A stretch of DNA of 50,960 nucleotides from Nitrospirota bacterium. Lineage in GTDB: Bacteria; Nitrospirota; Nitrospiria; Nitrospirales; NS-4. Every line of letters starts with the position of its first letter. The stretch's first letter is position 1. The stretch spans positions 1 through 50,960 of the forward strand of contig VBOG01000024.1 in the NCBI GenBank assembly GCA_005877815.1, given 5' to 3'. Made by a program: the position numbers and the translations under genes. Below are positions 8,220-15,894 of this stretch, piece after piece. The notes under the pieces are model-generated. The model ran no database searches. It saw only the letters and a list, made by a program, of their open reading frames with translations, and was not told the DNA's origin.

Positions 8220-9386
8220 ATGTACGATCACATTCACGAACTTTTTCCGGAACTGGAAAGAGATCTTCTTTCCTATACGACTGGCATTTTACCTTCTCAA
8301 AAAATCAGAGAACTTATTGAGAATGGAAGTGTCAAAGCGTCCGCGCCGATTAAAGAGGAGCAAATCCAACCTTCCAGTCTGGACTTACGATTAGGTGCCA
8401 TCGCCTATCGAGTGCAATCGAGTTTTCTGCCGGGACCCAACTCAACGGTAGAAAGCAAAGCCAAAGATCTGATTATGACGGAACTCGATTTGACTCGGCC
8501 CACGGTTCTCGAAAAAGGATGTGTGTATATTATTCCTCTTATGGAAAACTTGTTTCTTTCAAACAATATTTCAGCAAAAGCTAATCCAAAGAGTAGCACA
8601 GGGCGTTTGGACATCTTTACAAGAATGATTTGCGACTATGGCAACGAGTTTGAGCGAGTACCCGAAGATTACAAAGGTAAACTGTTTGCAGAAGTCGTTC
8701 CACGCACTTTCAGTGTCGTACTGTCGGAAGGGGTGAAACTCAATCAGTTGCGATTTGTACGCGGCCGTCCTCCATCATGGGATTCGAGACTCGAGCAACT
8801 AGATAAGCAAGAGACACTTGTCTATGCCGGAGAGGATGTGCCAAAAAATGCAGACATTCGTAAGGGTCTAAGGATTTCGGTCGATCTTCAGGGCGACAGA
8901 AGCAACAATATTATCGGTTATAGAGCAAAAAAGAATACACCGGCCATAGATCTCAGCAAAGTGCAATACTACAGCCCGCCTGATTTTTGGGATGCCATAC
9001 CGACACCCAAAAACAAAAACCTAATCCTCAGTCCGGACGATTTCCATATCCTGATATCGAAAGAAAAGGTCCGTATCCCACATGATCATGCAGCCGAAAT
9101 GGTAGCGTATGACCCATCAATCGGCGAATTCCGGATACATTATGCAGGCTTTTTCGATCCCGGTTTTGGGTATGGTTCAAGCGACATTAAAGGAAGCTGT
9201 GCGGTTTTGGAGGTAAGAAGCCACGAGGTGCCCTTTCTTATCGAAGACGGACAAATTGTCGGTCGGCTCATTTACGAACGCCTGCTGGGTCAACCAGATA
9301 AAATTTACGGAGTCGATATAGGCTCCTCTTACCAGAGCCAGGGTTTAACTTTGAGTAAGCAGTTTAAAAGATTTGAGAATGCATAG
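8220..9386 (+). CDS. dcd: two-domain dCTP deaminase (DCD family), probably acquired
   Basis: A 388-residue protein that fits the long (about 370 residue) 2'-deoxycytidine 5'-triphosphate deaminase family, in contrast to the 190-residue E. coli type. The first half has the dUTPase/DCD core: IQPSSLDLRLG, NPKSSTGRLDIF (the Ser/Arg catalytic segment) and LFAEVVPRTFSV (the catalytic glutamate). The second half repeats the fold (HYAGFFDPGFG, AVLEVRSHEVPFLIEDGQIVGRL). It deaminates dCTP to dUTP, feeding dTTP synthesis. Base composition is clearly different: I counted 28% GC in 8521-8580 against 60% in 7501-7560. The A/T-rich third codon positions suggest horizontal transfer. No strong ribosome-binding site precedes ATG 8220. 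Confidence 0.85.
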   Translation: MYDHIHELFPELERDLLSYTTGILPSQKIRELIENGSVKASAPIKEEQIQPSSLDLRLGAIAYRVQSSFLPGPNSTVESKAKDLIMTELDLTRPTVLEKGCVYIIPLMENLFLSNNISAKANPKSSTGRLDIFTRMICDYGNEFERVPEDYKGKLFAEVVPRTFSVVLSEGVKLNQLRFVRGRPPSWDSRLEQLDKQETLVYAGEDVPKNADIRKGLRISVDLQGDRSNNIIGYRAKKNTPAIDLSKVQYYSPPDFWDAIPTPKNKNLILSPDDFHILISKEKVRIPHDHAAEMVAYDPSIGEFRIHYAGFFDPGFGYGSSDIKGSCAVLEVRSHEVPFLIEDGQIVGRLIYERLLGQPDKIYGVDIGSSYQSQGLTLSKQFKRFENA

Positions 9387-9406
9387 TACTCGTTCAACAA
9401 GCCTCA

Positions 9407-9826
9407 ATGACTGACCCTTCCAAGCACGACGAGCGCCGGGACGAACGCGAAGAAGACGGCGAAGGCGAACGCCATATCGTCGCGCTGCAGAAGTTCGTTG
9501 GCTTCGTCATGATGGTATTGGCGTGGCTCCAGCTGCTGGTCGCCGTCAGCAGTGGATCGGAAGCCGACCACATGCCGTTCGTCTATTACTTCATCGGTCT
9601 CGTCATCTTTGTGAACGGCACCGTGAACGCCTGGTACAAATATCCCATCATGGCAGCGGCCAGTTTGAGCGGCCTCACCTTGATCTACCATATCAAGTCC
9701 ATCGGCTCCGCGATGCGGTGGGAGAAGGGGCTTGTCGTGTACGGGACCATCATCTTCATCGGCATCTATATGTTCATCACACCCAAGCCCGCCCGAAGGA
9801 TGCCCCCATCCGATCCTCCGGTATGA
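9407..9826 (+). CDS. small integral membrane protein, hypothetical
   Basis: A 139-residue protein with a charged N-terminal tail (KHDERRDEREEDGEGERH) and about four hydrophobic segments: FVGFVMMVLAWLQLLVAV, FVYYFIGLVIFVNGTV, IMAAASLSGLTLIYHI and VVYGTIIFIGIYMFI. No known family is recognised. It lies 20 bases after dcd and its stop overlaps the glycosyltransferase start (ATGA), so it probably belongs with the two glycosyltransferases that follow. Base composition returns to that of the rest of the window. Confidence 0.72.
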   Translation: MTDPSKHDERRDEREEDGEGERHIVALQKFVGFVMMVLAWLQLLVAVSSGSEADHMPFVYYFIGLVIFVNGTVNAWYKYPIMAAASLSGLTLIYHIKSIGSAMRWEKGLVVYGTIIFIGIYMFITPKPARRMPPSDPPV

Positions 9827-10497
9827 CCGTCTCGGTCGTGATCCCGACGCTCAACGAAGAACGCACCATCAACGCCACTCTCGCACGGCTCGGCCAGCCG
9901 GCTTTGACTGAGGTCATCGTGGTGGACGGCGGCAGTCAAGACAGGACCGTCGACATGGCCAAACCGAAAGCCCGTATTGTCACGGCGCCTCGCGGCCGCG
10001 CCCGTCAAATGAATGCCGGCGCGGCCGTCGCAACAGGCGATGTGCTGCTGTTCCTGCATGCCGATACGCTGCTGCCTCTGACGGCGGGAGAGGATATTCT
10101 CACGGTTCTTCGCGACCCTGCAGTCGTCGGGGGGCGATTCGACGTCAGGTTTGATCCTCATCAAGGCCTCTTACGGGTGGTCAGCTGGATGATGAACTGG
10201 CGTTCTCGGATGAGCGGCATCGCGACAGGCGATCAGGCCATCTTCATCCGCCGCACTGTATTCGACGCCGTCGAAGGCTTCCCCGATCTTCCCATTATGG
10301 AAGATGTCGCCTTCAGCGCGAGCATCAAAAGAATCGGGCGGATGGCGGCCTTGCGCAGCACCGTCGTGACATCCGGACGCCGCTGGCAGCAAGGAGGCAT
10401 TGTACCGACCATCCTTCTCATGTGGTGGCTGCGAATGCTGTACTCTTTGGGGGCGTCTCCGGAACGCATGGCGCGCCTCTATGCCAATATTCGATGA
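9823..10497 (+). CDS. TIGR04283-type family 2 glycosyltransferase
   Basis: A 224-residue GT-A glycosyltransferase. The start is the ATG at 9823 (MTVSVVIPTLNEERTI), overlapping the upstream stop by four bases; a longer frame from 9523 would overlap that gene extensively. The motifs are typical of GT2: VVDGGSQD, ARQMNAGAAVATGDVLLFLHADT (the DxD-like metal site) and PIMEDVAFS. The size and order, directly before a TIGR04282-type protein, match the paired TIGR04283/TIGR04282 genes that databases annotate as arsenosugar-associated. No arsenic methyltransferase or ArsS-type radical SAM gene is present here, so the substrate is uncertain. Confidence 0.85.
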   Translation: MTVSVVIPTLNEERTINATLARLGQPALTEVIVVDGGSQDRTVDMAKPKARIVTAPRGRARQMNAGAAVATGDVLLFLHADTLLPLTAGEDILTVLRDPAVVGGRFDVRFDPHQGLLRVVSWMMNWRSRMSGIATGDQAIFIRRTVFDAVEGFPDLPIMEDVAFSASIKRIGRMAALRSTVVTSGRRWQQGGIVPTILLMWWLRMLYSLGASPERMARLYANIR

Positions 10498-11189
10498 CGC
10501 CTGCCGACAGCACTGCCTTCATTATTTTCACGAAGGCCCCGATCCCCGGGGAAGTAAAGACACGCCTGTGTCCTCCGCTTACCGCTGATGAAGCCGCTTC
10601 CCTGCACGGCACGCTCGTGCTTGACGCGATCGAACGAACGAAAGGCCTTGCGGGCGCAAGGCTGTATGTGGCTGGTGCACCCGATATTACGCATCCGTTC
10701 TTTAAAGTGTTGGCAGGCCGCTTTCAGGCCACCTTGTTGGCCCAGCACGGTTCCGACCTCGGCGAGCGAATGCATCACGCGTTTCAAGACGTGTTCGCAT
10801 TGGGCCATCGCTCAGCCGTGCTGACCGGAGTCGACCTTCCAGCTTTACCGCGCGCGTATCTGTTGGAGGCTTTGAAGCTTATCCCTGTGCACGATCTCGT
10901 CCTCGGACCCACGCGAGACGGGGGATACTATTTAATCGGGCTCCGACGTCTCATGCCTGAATTATTCCACAACATCGCATGGAGTACCTCCTCCGTGAGA
11001 GCGGACACCTTGGCAAAGGCGCAGGATCTTGGACTCGCAGTCGGACTCCTGCCTGAATCCAGAGACCTCGATGATCTCGATGATCTCCACGCCTTCATCG
11101 CACTGGCAGGCAAAGATGGCCACATCTCGAAACGCACGGGGGGGACCCTACGGCTGATCGAGGGACGGCTCAAAGAGAGAAAGCTTTAG
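10494..11189 (+). CDS. TIGR04282-type glycosyltransferase/nucleotidyltransferase-like (DUF2064)
   Basis: A 231-residue protein starting at ATG 10494, which overlaps the previous stop (ATGA). The opening FIIFTKAPIPGEVKTRLCPPL is the signature of the DUF2064/TIGR04282 family, related in fold to CofC and MobA nucleotidyltransferases; the middle has GTP-type TGVDLPALPRAYL and LGPTRDGGYYLIGL. Together with the preceding TIGR04283-type enzyme it forms a translationally coupled pair, probably building one glycan or glycolipid. The exact chemistry is not known from sequence. Confidence 0.85.
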   Translation: MTPADSTAFIIFTKAPIPGEVKTRLCPPLTADEAASLHGTLVLDAIERTKGLAGARLYVAGAPDITHPFFKVLAGRFQATLLAQHGSDLGERMHHAFQDVFALGHRSAVLTGVDLPALPRAYLLEALKLIPVHDLVLGPTRDGGYYLIGLRRLMPELFHNIAWSTSSVRADTLAKAQDLGLAVGLLPESRDLDDLDDLHAFIALAGKDGHISKRTGGTLRLIEGRLKERKL

Positions 11190-11204
11190 AACAAACAGAG
11201 TGTT

Positions 11205-11617
11205 TCAATGAGACCGGTAGAACTGCTTGATCGTCTCGACGACGTAGGCCTGCTGGTCGGCGGTGAGCCGCCTCGATCGCCGCCGGGTCAATGTTGAAAC
11301 TATCCGGCTTGATATCCACGAATATCGGCTTCGCCCCAAAACGCAAAATAGAGCCGGCCGTGGCGCAGAAGGTATAGGCGACGGTCACGACTTCATCTCC
11401 ATGCTTCACGCCGGCAGCCATCAGGGCCAGCAGGATCGGTCCCGGACGCGCCAACGGCATGCGCCGAGCGATATATCGGTGCAGATCGTTTTCGAAATCC
11501 GAAACTCGGGCTCCGAGAATGAACGCTTGCTCATCGCAGACTGCTGCCATGGTGGTCATGACTTCGGAACGGATTTGGAAATACTGGGCCCCGTAAATCC
11601 AGTAAGGGGTCGTTCAC
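11205..11617 (-). pseudogene. broken DegT/DnrJ/EryC1-family aminotransferase
   Basis: Fragments of one PLP aminotransferase of sugar metabolism (normally about 370 residues) are scattered over three frames in roughly 410 bases. Near 11600, DPLLDLRG lies in one frame; QYFQIRSEV..EQAFILG follows in a second; HAVGASGTD appears in a third (around 11455-11490), and LLALMAAGVKHGDEVVTV..GAKPIFVDIKPDSFNIDPAAIEAA returns to the second. The frame then leads straight into LTADQQAYVVETIKQFYRSH and a stop at 11205. That last piece is the family's usual C-terminal end, so more than half the gene, including the PLP lysine, has been deleted. At least two frameshifts and one internal deletion make function impossible. 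Confidence 0.85.
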
Positions 11618-11668
11618 GCATTCCTCATACCAGCAGTCGCACGATTCCATACTTGCTTGCATGAGTCG

Positions 11669-12307
11669 TCATTGAATTCTTCGCTCGAACACCTTGTACC
11701 ACAGAGTCTTGATCGCTTCGAAGGCAAATGTCTTCGCGTCGCGACGCCTCGTCCACCAACCCGCGGGGTCGAAGCTTTCCTCGCGGACCGGGGAAGCGAG
11801 AATTCGCAATTCCCCCGCTTCGGTTAATGTTTGGAAGATACGCTTTGCTCGCGCAGTATGGAAATTGCTGCTCACCAGAATAATCGTGTGTATCCCCTGT
11901 TTTCTCAGAACGGGAACGAGCACCGCAGCCTCTTCCTTTGTTGAATCGGAGTCATGGGCGATGGTGAGGATTTGACTTGCCGGAATGCCCAATTCGGTTG
12001 CTTGACGACGCATGATATCGGCCTGGTGCGTTCGCCAACCTATCGGTGTCCCGCTTAAGACCAGTAAAGGAGCATAGTTAGCCTTAAACAAGCGGACGGC
12101 TTGATTCACACGGTCGCCGCGCCGGTTATCACCAGCCAATACGAGAATCGCATCAGACTTCTCTAACGGGTCCTCAGTGATGAGTGCCTGACCAATCGAA
12201 GTGAGATACACAGGATGGAGAACATAGCCAATAAAAAGCAGTGCAACTAGAGCGGCTCCGACGATCCATCGCCGCCGGCTGTGGGGACGCCGAATGGAAT
12301 CTTTCAC
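11669..12307 (-). CDS. YdcF/SanA-type DUF218 membrane protein
   Basis: A 212-residue protein with one N-terminal membrane segment (WIVGAALVALLFIGYVL, residues 14-30) preceded by arginines, so the rest should lie outside the cytoplasmic membrane. The DUF218 core is clear: DAILVLAGDNRRGDRVNQAV, LVLSGTP, DSDSTKEEAAVLVPVL and VSSNFHTARAKRIF. DUF218 proteins are linked to envelope or polysaccharide processing, with no firm reaction known. It starts seven bases after the stop of the ABC permease gene at 12314, on the same strand, and may belong to that transcript. Confidence 0.85.
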   Translation of the reverse strand: MKDSIRRPHSRRRWIVGAALVALLFIGYVLHPVYLTSIGQALITEDPLEKSDAILVLAGDNRRGDRVNQAVRLFKANYAPLLVLSGTPIGWRTHQADIMRRQATELGIPASQILTIAHDSDSTKEEAAVLVPVLRKQGIHTIILVSSNFHTARAKRIFQTLTEAGELRILASPVREESFDPAGWWTRRRDAKTFAFEAIKTLWYKVFERRIQ

Positions 12308-12313
12308 ACGATG

Positions 12314-13078
12314 CTACCGAAAGTCTCGCCGATGGAAAATCCCGGCGGCGACAAGCAAGAGAACGGCCGTGTATAACAGACCGTACATCAGAACCAAGGC
12401 GAGTTCGGAGGCTGCGATATCCAGGTGGTAGATGACTCGAGCCTTCAGATTAAAGTTCTCTAAATTGGGCATGACATAATACAGGCCGGTCAGGATTGTA
12501 TGGTTGGCACCGTCAACCTTAGCGCCGAGCGCTTTCAAATCTCCGGTCAGATGTCCGATGACGTACACTGCAAGCGTGAAGATCGCGCTCAGAGTCGTCG
12601 TCGTGAAGGTTGAAAACAACAAGGCAACGGCCGTAATGACCATCAACTCCATGAAGATCAAGAGCACCGCCTTGAACAAGAGGAGGTCAATCCCGACTCC
12701 CATAATGACCAGCACGACCAGGAATCCGACGAGCATGATCAGAAGATTGACCAGAAGGGTGATTGTCAGCCCGAGATACTTGCCCACCAGAAATTCCCAA
12801 CGCGCCACTGGCTTGGAAACTATGGTGTAGATCGTCTTCTTCTCGATTTCCTTATTGACCAGTCCGATCCCAATAAAAATCGCGATCAACACTCCGAATA
12901 TGTTCATGGAAGCCAGGCCCAGATCGAGGATCAACCGCGAATCATCACCAAGATGGAGTCTCGACAAGAGGATCGAACTGCCGATGATGAGCAGGGCAAA
13001 TAGGACCAGATTGTAGAGCAGTTTTTCGCGCAGATTCTCGCGAAAACTGTTGATGCCTATCACCAGAATACGATTCAT
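12314..13078 (-). CDS. ABC-2-type permease, PilI-like
   Basis: A 254-residue membrane protein with about six hydrophobic segments, for example LLYNLVLFALLIIGSSILL, IFGVLIAIFIGIGLV, LVNLLIMLVGFLVVLVIM and LMYGLLYTAVLLLVAAGIF. The amphipathic segment NKEIEKKTIYTIVSKPVARWEFLVGK is typical of ABC-2/NosY-type permeases. Its start overlaps the stop of the ATPase gene (ATGA). The order pilin, 303-residue anchored protein, ATPase, permease matches pilA-pilG-pilH-pilI of Myxococcus xanthus, where these ABC genes are needed for pilus formation; the PilI assignment rests on that order. Confidence 0.72.
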   Translation of the reverse strand: MNRILVIGINSFRENLREKLLYNLVLFALLIIGSSILLSRLHLGDDSRLILDLGLASMNIFGVLIAIFIGIGLVNKEIEKKTIYTIVSKPVARWEFLVGKYLGLTITLLVNLLIMLVGFLVVLVIMGVGIDLLLFKAVLLIFMELMVITAVALLFSTFTTTTLSAIFTLAVYVIGHLTGDLKALGAKVDGANHTILTGLYYVMPNLENFNLKARVIYHLDIAASELALVLMYGLLYTAVLLLVAAGIFHRRDFR

Positions 13079-14034
13079 CTGACCACGTGTTCTTCTGTCC
13101 GCTGTTGGACCTCACGCATAAACAGATCCTCGAGCGAGTTCTTCTGGTGTGTAATGGAGATCAGGGACGCTTTTCTCCCGCGGATGATTTCCAGCACCTC
13201 ATTGACCTGCTCCTGATTGTCGAGGGTGAACAGCGTGCGGTCTCCTTGGAGGATCACGCGCTGCGTCAGCCCGCGAATCCTCCCCAACCCTTCCGCGTCA
13301 AGGTTTTCAAGAACGACTTCGATAGATCGGGTCGTGGCAGACCCGAGCAATTCAGCCACTCTTCCCAACGCGACGAGGCGGCCTTTCACCAAGATGCTCA
13401 CCCGGTCGCACAACAACTCAGCATCGTGCAAAATATGAGAGCTGAAAAAAATTGTCTTGCCAGCCGCTTTGAGTTCGAGAATTAAGTCTCGGATCTCTTT
13501 GCGCCCGACGGGATCCAAACCGGACATCGGCTCATCGAGAACGACGAGATGCGGATCATTGATCAAGGCTTGCGCAATGCCGATCCGCTGCAACATGCCC
13601 TTCGAGAACTTTCGGAGCTGCAGCCGGTTCACATCGGACAGGCCGACCATGCCGAGGAGCTCCTGAATCCGCTCTCGTAAGACCGAACCGGTCAAGCCGA
13701 ACAATTGCCCGTAGAACCGCAGAAATTCCTCCGCGGTCAAATAATCATAGAAATATGGCGCCTCGGGAAGAAAGCCGATCTGCCGCTTTATGGACACATC
13801 GCCGATCTCACGGTCCATGATCCAGGCCTTTCCACTGGAAGCGGTCACCAGTCCCATCAGGATCTTGAGCGTGGTGGTCTTTCCCGCTCCATTTGGTCCG
13901 AGGAATCCAAACACCTCGCCACGATGGACCTCGAGATCTAACCGATCGAGCGCGATGACTCGCCTGCCCCAAAAACCGACGGGGAACACCTTGGAAAGGC
14001 CTTCTGTTCTTAATACCGTCCGCGCTTCACTCAT
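13075..14034 (-). CDS. ABC transporter ATP-binding protein, PilH-like
   Basis: A 319-residue cytoplasmic ATPase. Walker A is GPNGAGKTT, the Q-loop is GFLPEAPYFYDYLT, the ABC signature is LRKFSKGMLQR, and Walker B is LVVLDEPMSGLDPVG. The last 90 residues form an extra domain (EVVLENLDAEGL..LFTLDNQEQVNEVLEIIRGRKASLISI) common in exporter-type ATPases. It forms the energising half of the ABC-2 transporter with the permease encoded next to it. It starts two bases after the stop of the PilG-like gene. Position in a pilA-G-H-I order supports a role in type IV pilus assembly rather than solute export. Confidence 0.82.
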   Translation of the reverse strand: MSEARTVLRTEGLSKVFPVGFWGRRVIALDRLDLEVHRGEVFGFLGPNGAGKTTTLKILMGLVTASSGKAWIMDREIGDVSIKRQIGFLPEAPYFYDYLTAEEFLRFYGQLFGLTGSVLRERIQELLGMVGLSDVNRLQLRKFSKGMLQRIGIAQALINDPHLVVLDEPMSGLDPVGRKEIRDLILELKAAGKTIFFSSHILHDAELLCDRVSILVKGRLVALGRVAELLGSATTRSIEVVLENLDAEGLGRIRGLTQRVILQGDRTLFTLDNQEQVNEVLEIIRGRKASLISITHQKNSLEDLFMREVQQRTEEHVVR

Positions 14035-14036
14035 GA

Positions 14037-14948
14037 CTACCTCGGCCTGTACACTCTGAGCCGCTCAGGATGCGTGCTGCTGGTGATAACGCCCATGCGC
14101 GCATCAAAGTTATAGACGCCTCCGAAAGGCTCTTGAGGAAGGGCGACAAGCACTCCCCGATTCACAAGGTCGCTCAGAGAGCCTGGGCGCTTCCCAAAAT
14201 GCTCCATATAGTTCGCTACGCCCTCTTCCAAAAGCCGGATGTCCCGCTCGATTAAGACTTCTTTCATCCTGCCTTGGAGGGATTCTTTCACCCGTTCATC
14301 TTTTGTCTCCCGCCACATGATCTCGAGGAAGTCCAGCGCCGTTTCAGGACTTCCTGCCTGCGCGTAGAGCCGGGCGGCCAAGGGCGGAACAAATGCCGGG
14401 TGCCCGGGCAGCTGCGAGGCGCGAGCCATATACTCGGCCGCGGCCGGGTAATCCTGCAAATGGAAAAAATGATTGAACCCAAGATAAAACGGCAGGTACC
14501 AATAGGTCGGATTGTGCGCGACACCCTTTTGTAAAATTTGATCGCTCAAATCCACCCGATGCGCAAGTTCTGCCAGGACGATTCCTCCGATCTGGTAAGC
14601 ATAGGTATATTGTGGATCGAGAGTCGTGATGACATCAAGCGCGTGGTAGAGCCACTCATAGTCCTGAGCGCTGACCTTTCGCTCTCCAAGCACCTGAATC
14701 ATGCGCAGCCATAGAACATCGGCTGCGATGTTCTGATAGCCAAGAAGAATGGGCTTGAGGTATTCGCCGGGCGGCAAAACCCGAAATTGCTCCATGCGAA
14801 TGACCGAGAGATCCTGACGGTGATCGATTTCACGAAGGGTCAGCAGCATACCGGCGAGCACAACCGTTAATACCGCACAGAACAAGACGCCCGATATCCA
14901 CTTCGGGGATCTTCGCTTTTCTGGAAAAAAAATTACAGAAACCGGCAT
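14037..14948 (-). CDS. membrane-anchored helical-repeat protein, PilG-like
   Basis: A 303-residue protein with one N-terminal membrane anchor (WISGVLFCAVLTVVLAGMLL, about residues 18-37) followed by a soluble region with tetratricopeptide-like helices (DYEWLYHALDVITTLDPQYTYAY, YWYLPFYLGFNHFFHL, PAAAEYMARASQLPG). The end is compact (PFGGVYNFDARMGVITSS), like the tail of some pilus accessory proteins. It lies between pilA and the ABC ATPase gene, which is the place of pilG in Myxococcus xanthus. No other family is recognised; the PilG name is from context. Confidence 0.62.
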   Translation of the reverse strand: MPVSVIFFPEKRRSPKWISGVLFCAVLTVVLAGMLLTLREIDHRQDLSVIRMEQFRVLPPGEYLKPILLGYQNIAADVLWLRMIQVLGERKVSAQDYEWLYHALDVITTLDPQYTYAYQIGGIVLAELAHRVDLSDQILQKGVAHNPTYWYLPFYLGFNHFFHLQDYPAAAEYMARASQLPGHPAFVPPLAARLYAQAGSPETALDFLEIMWRETKDERVKESLQGRMKEVLIERDIRLLEEGVANYMEHFGKRPGSLSDLVNRGVLVALPQEPFGGVYNFDARMGVITSSTHPERLRVYRPR

Positions 14949-14974
14949 CCTGAGTAGTGAAACGAATTACAGAC

Positions 14975-15013
14975 GAAGAGCCCGCCGGCCATTACAGGAC
15001 TGGCGGGCTCTTC
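14975..15013 (-). terminator. strong hairpin between pilA and the pilG-like gene
   Basis: GAAGAGCCCGCC (14975-14986) pairs perfectly with GGCGGGCTCTTC (15002-15013) over 12 bases with a 15-base loop, starting 18 bases after the pilA stop. On the minus strand it is followed only by a weakly T-rich segment (CGTCTGTAATTCGTTTC), so it may act as a leaky terminator or stabilise the pilA mRNA. Confidence 0.65.
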
Positions 15014-15030
15014 CTGTTGAAGACTACGTG

Positions 15031-15618
15031 CTAGAAGAGTCCTGGCGTGCAGTCAAACACATCGCTGGCATCGCCGACCGCAAACCGATTCGCGCCCGCA
15101 GCAGCGCCGTCCAAGTTGCCGAAAGCGGCTACCATGACACCGCCCCCGGCGGTTGTCGCAGTCCCGGCTACCGCAGCACACTGAGCGGCGGTCGGAGTGA
15201 CGGTCACTGTCAGAGCTGTGTTATCCGCGGAATAGGAATAGAAAACGGAGCCCTGCGGAGCAAATCCGACGTCTGCAGCTTCTGCAACGGTCGCTCCCGA
15301 CGCGGCATTCACGGCCGGTGTGCTCGGCCAGGCGATTTTAGCAGCGCCCGCAGCACCGGCACGCGAAGCCCGGGTCGGCTGAGGAGCGATGGACACATAG
15401 TAGCTTTTCTCGGCAAAGTATGCGATCTCCGAAGAACGAATATCACCGATGTTGCTCTTCGCTTCAGCCGTCTTGGCCTTCTTTTGATAGGTCAAGAAGT
15501 TAGGGATGGCGATGGCCGCCAAAATCCCGATGATCGCGACCACGATCATCAACTCGATCAGCGTAAAACCTTTATTGCCTTTGACTCGACTCACGAGCCC
15601 ATGAATGTGCTTCGACAT
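15031..15618 (-). CDS. pilA: type IV pilin (PilA)
   Basis: A 195-residue prepilin. The leader ends in a basic KGNKG, cleaved before [24 protein letters not shown]; the mature Phe1 and Glu5 of type IVa pilins are both present. The region after residue 50 ([25 protein letters not shown]) is a normal alpha-1 C-terminal half, followed by an Ala/Gly/Thr-rich globular part with two cysteines (AQCAAVAGT and VFDCTPG) that could form the D-loop disulfide. The start is ATG 15618, with AAGGAGG six bases upstream; a GTG two codons earlier is unlikely. A sigma-54 element lies 55-70 bases upstream, and a strong hairpin follows. It heads a run with PilG-, PilH- and PilI-like genes. Confidence 0.92.
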   Translation of the reverse strand: MSKHIHGLVSRVKGNKGFTLIELMIVVAIIGILAAIAIPNFLTYQKKAKTAEAKSNIGDIRSSEIAYFAEKSYYVSIAPQPTRASRAGAAGAAKIAWPSTPAVNAASGATVAEAADVGFAPQGSVFYSYSADNTALTVTVTPTAAQCAAVAGTATTAGGGVMVAAFGNLDGAAAGANRFAVGDASDVFDCTPGLF

Positions 15619-15672
15619 TGTCACCCTCCTTGTGTATTATTTGATTCTACTCTCCGCTGTCGCTTCTAGGAA

Positions 15673-15690
15673 AAGCAATTTATCTGCCAA
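15673..15690 (-). promoter_or_regulatory. sigma-54 (-24/-12) promoter of pilA
   Basis: The minus strand reads TTGGCAGATAAATTGCTT: the invariant GG and GC lie exactly ten bases apart, with TGGCA and TTGC matching the sigma-54 consensus. Transcription would start near 15664, leaving a leader of about 46 bases before the ATG at 15618. Sigma-54 promoters need an activator, and a PilR-type one is encoded at 37772-39208. Confidence 0.8.
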
Positions 15691-15894
15691 CGGTCGAGTC
15701 AAATATTCCATTTAATATCAATACATTATAATATGATACATCTATGAATTAGACTATTCACATGCATTTTGTGCTCCCAGTGAGCAAAAATTGTCCCTTT
15801 TCTTGTCCGAAGCAAGTGCAAAAAACGACATTCGGCTTTTGGCACAAAGAATTGGCGTATTTTCCAAGATGAGGAAAGAAGAAAAACTAAGACT
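15691..15894. other. AT-rich region upstream of the pilA promoter
   Basis: About 200 bases between the sigma-54 element and the stop of the TPR gene. It is A/T-rich and has no credible gene. Activator sites for PilR would be expected here, some 50-150 bases upstream of the promoter, but I cannot point to a repeated site with confidence. Confidence 0.4.

Noticed and set aside
15839..15856. TGGCACAAAGAATTGGC on the plus strand as a sigma-54 promoter
   Set aside because: The GG-to-GC spacing is 12 rather than 10, and it points away from pilA with no gene downstream.
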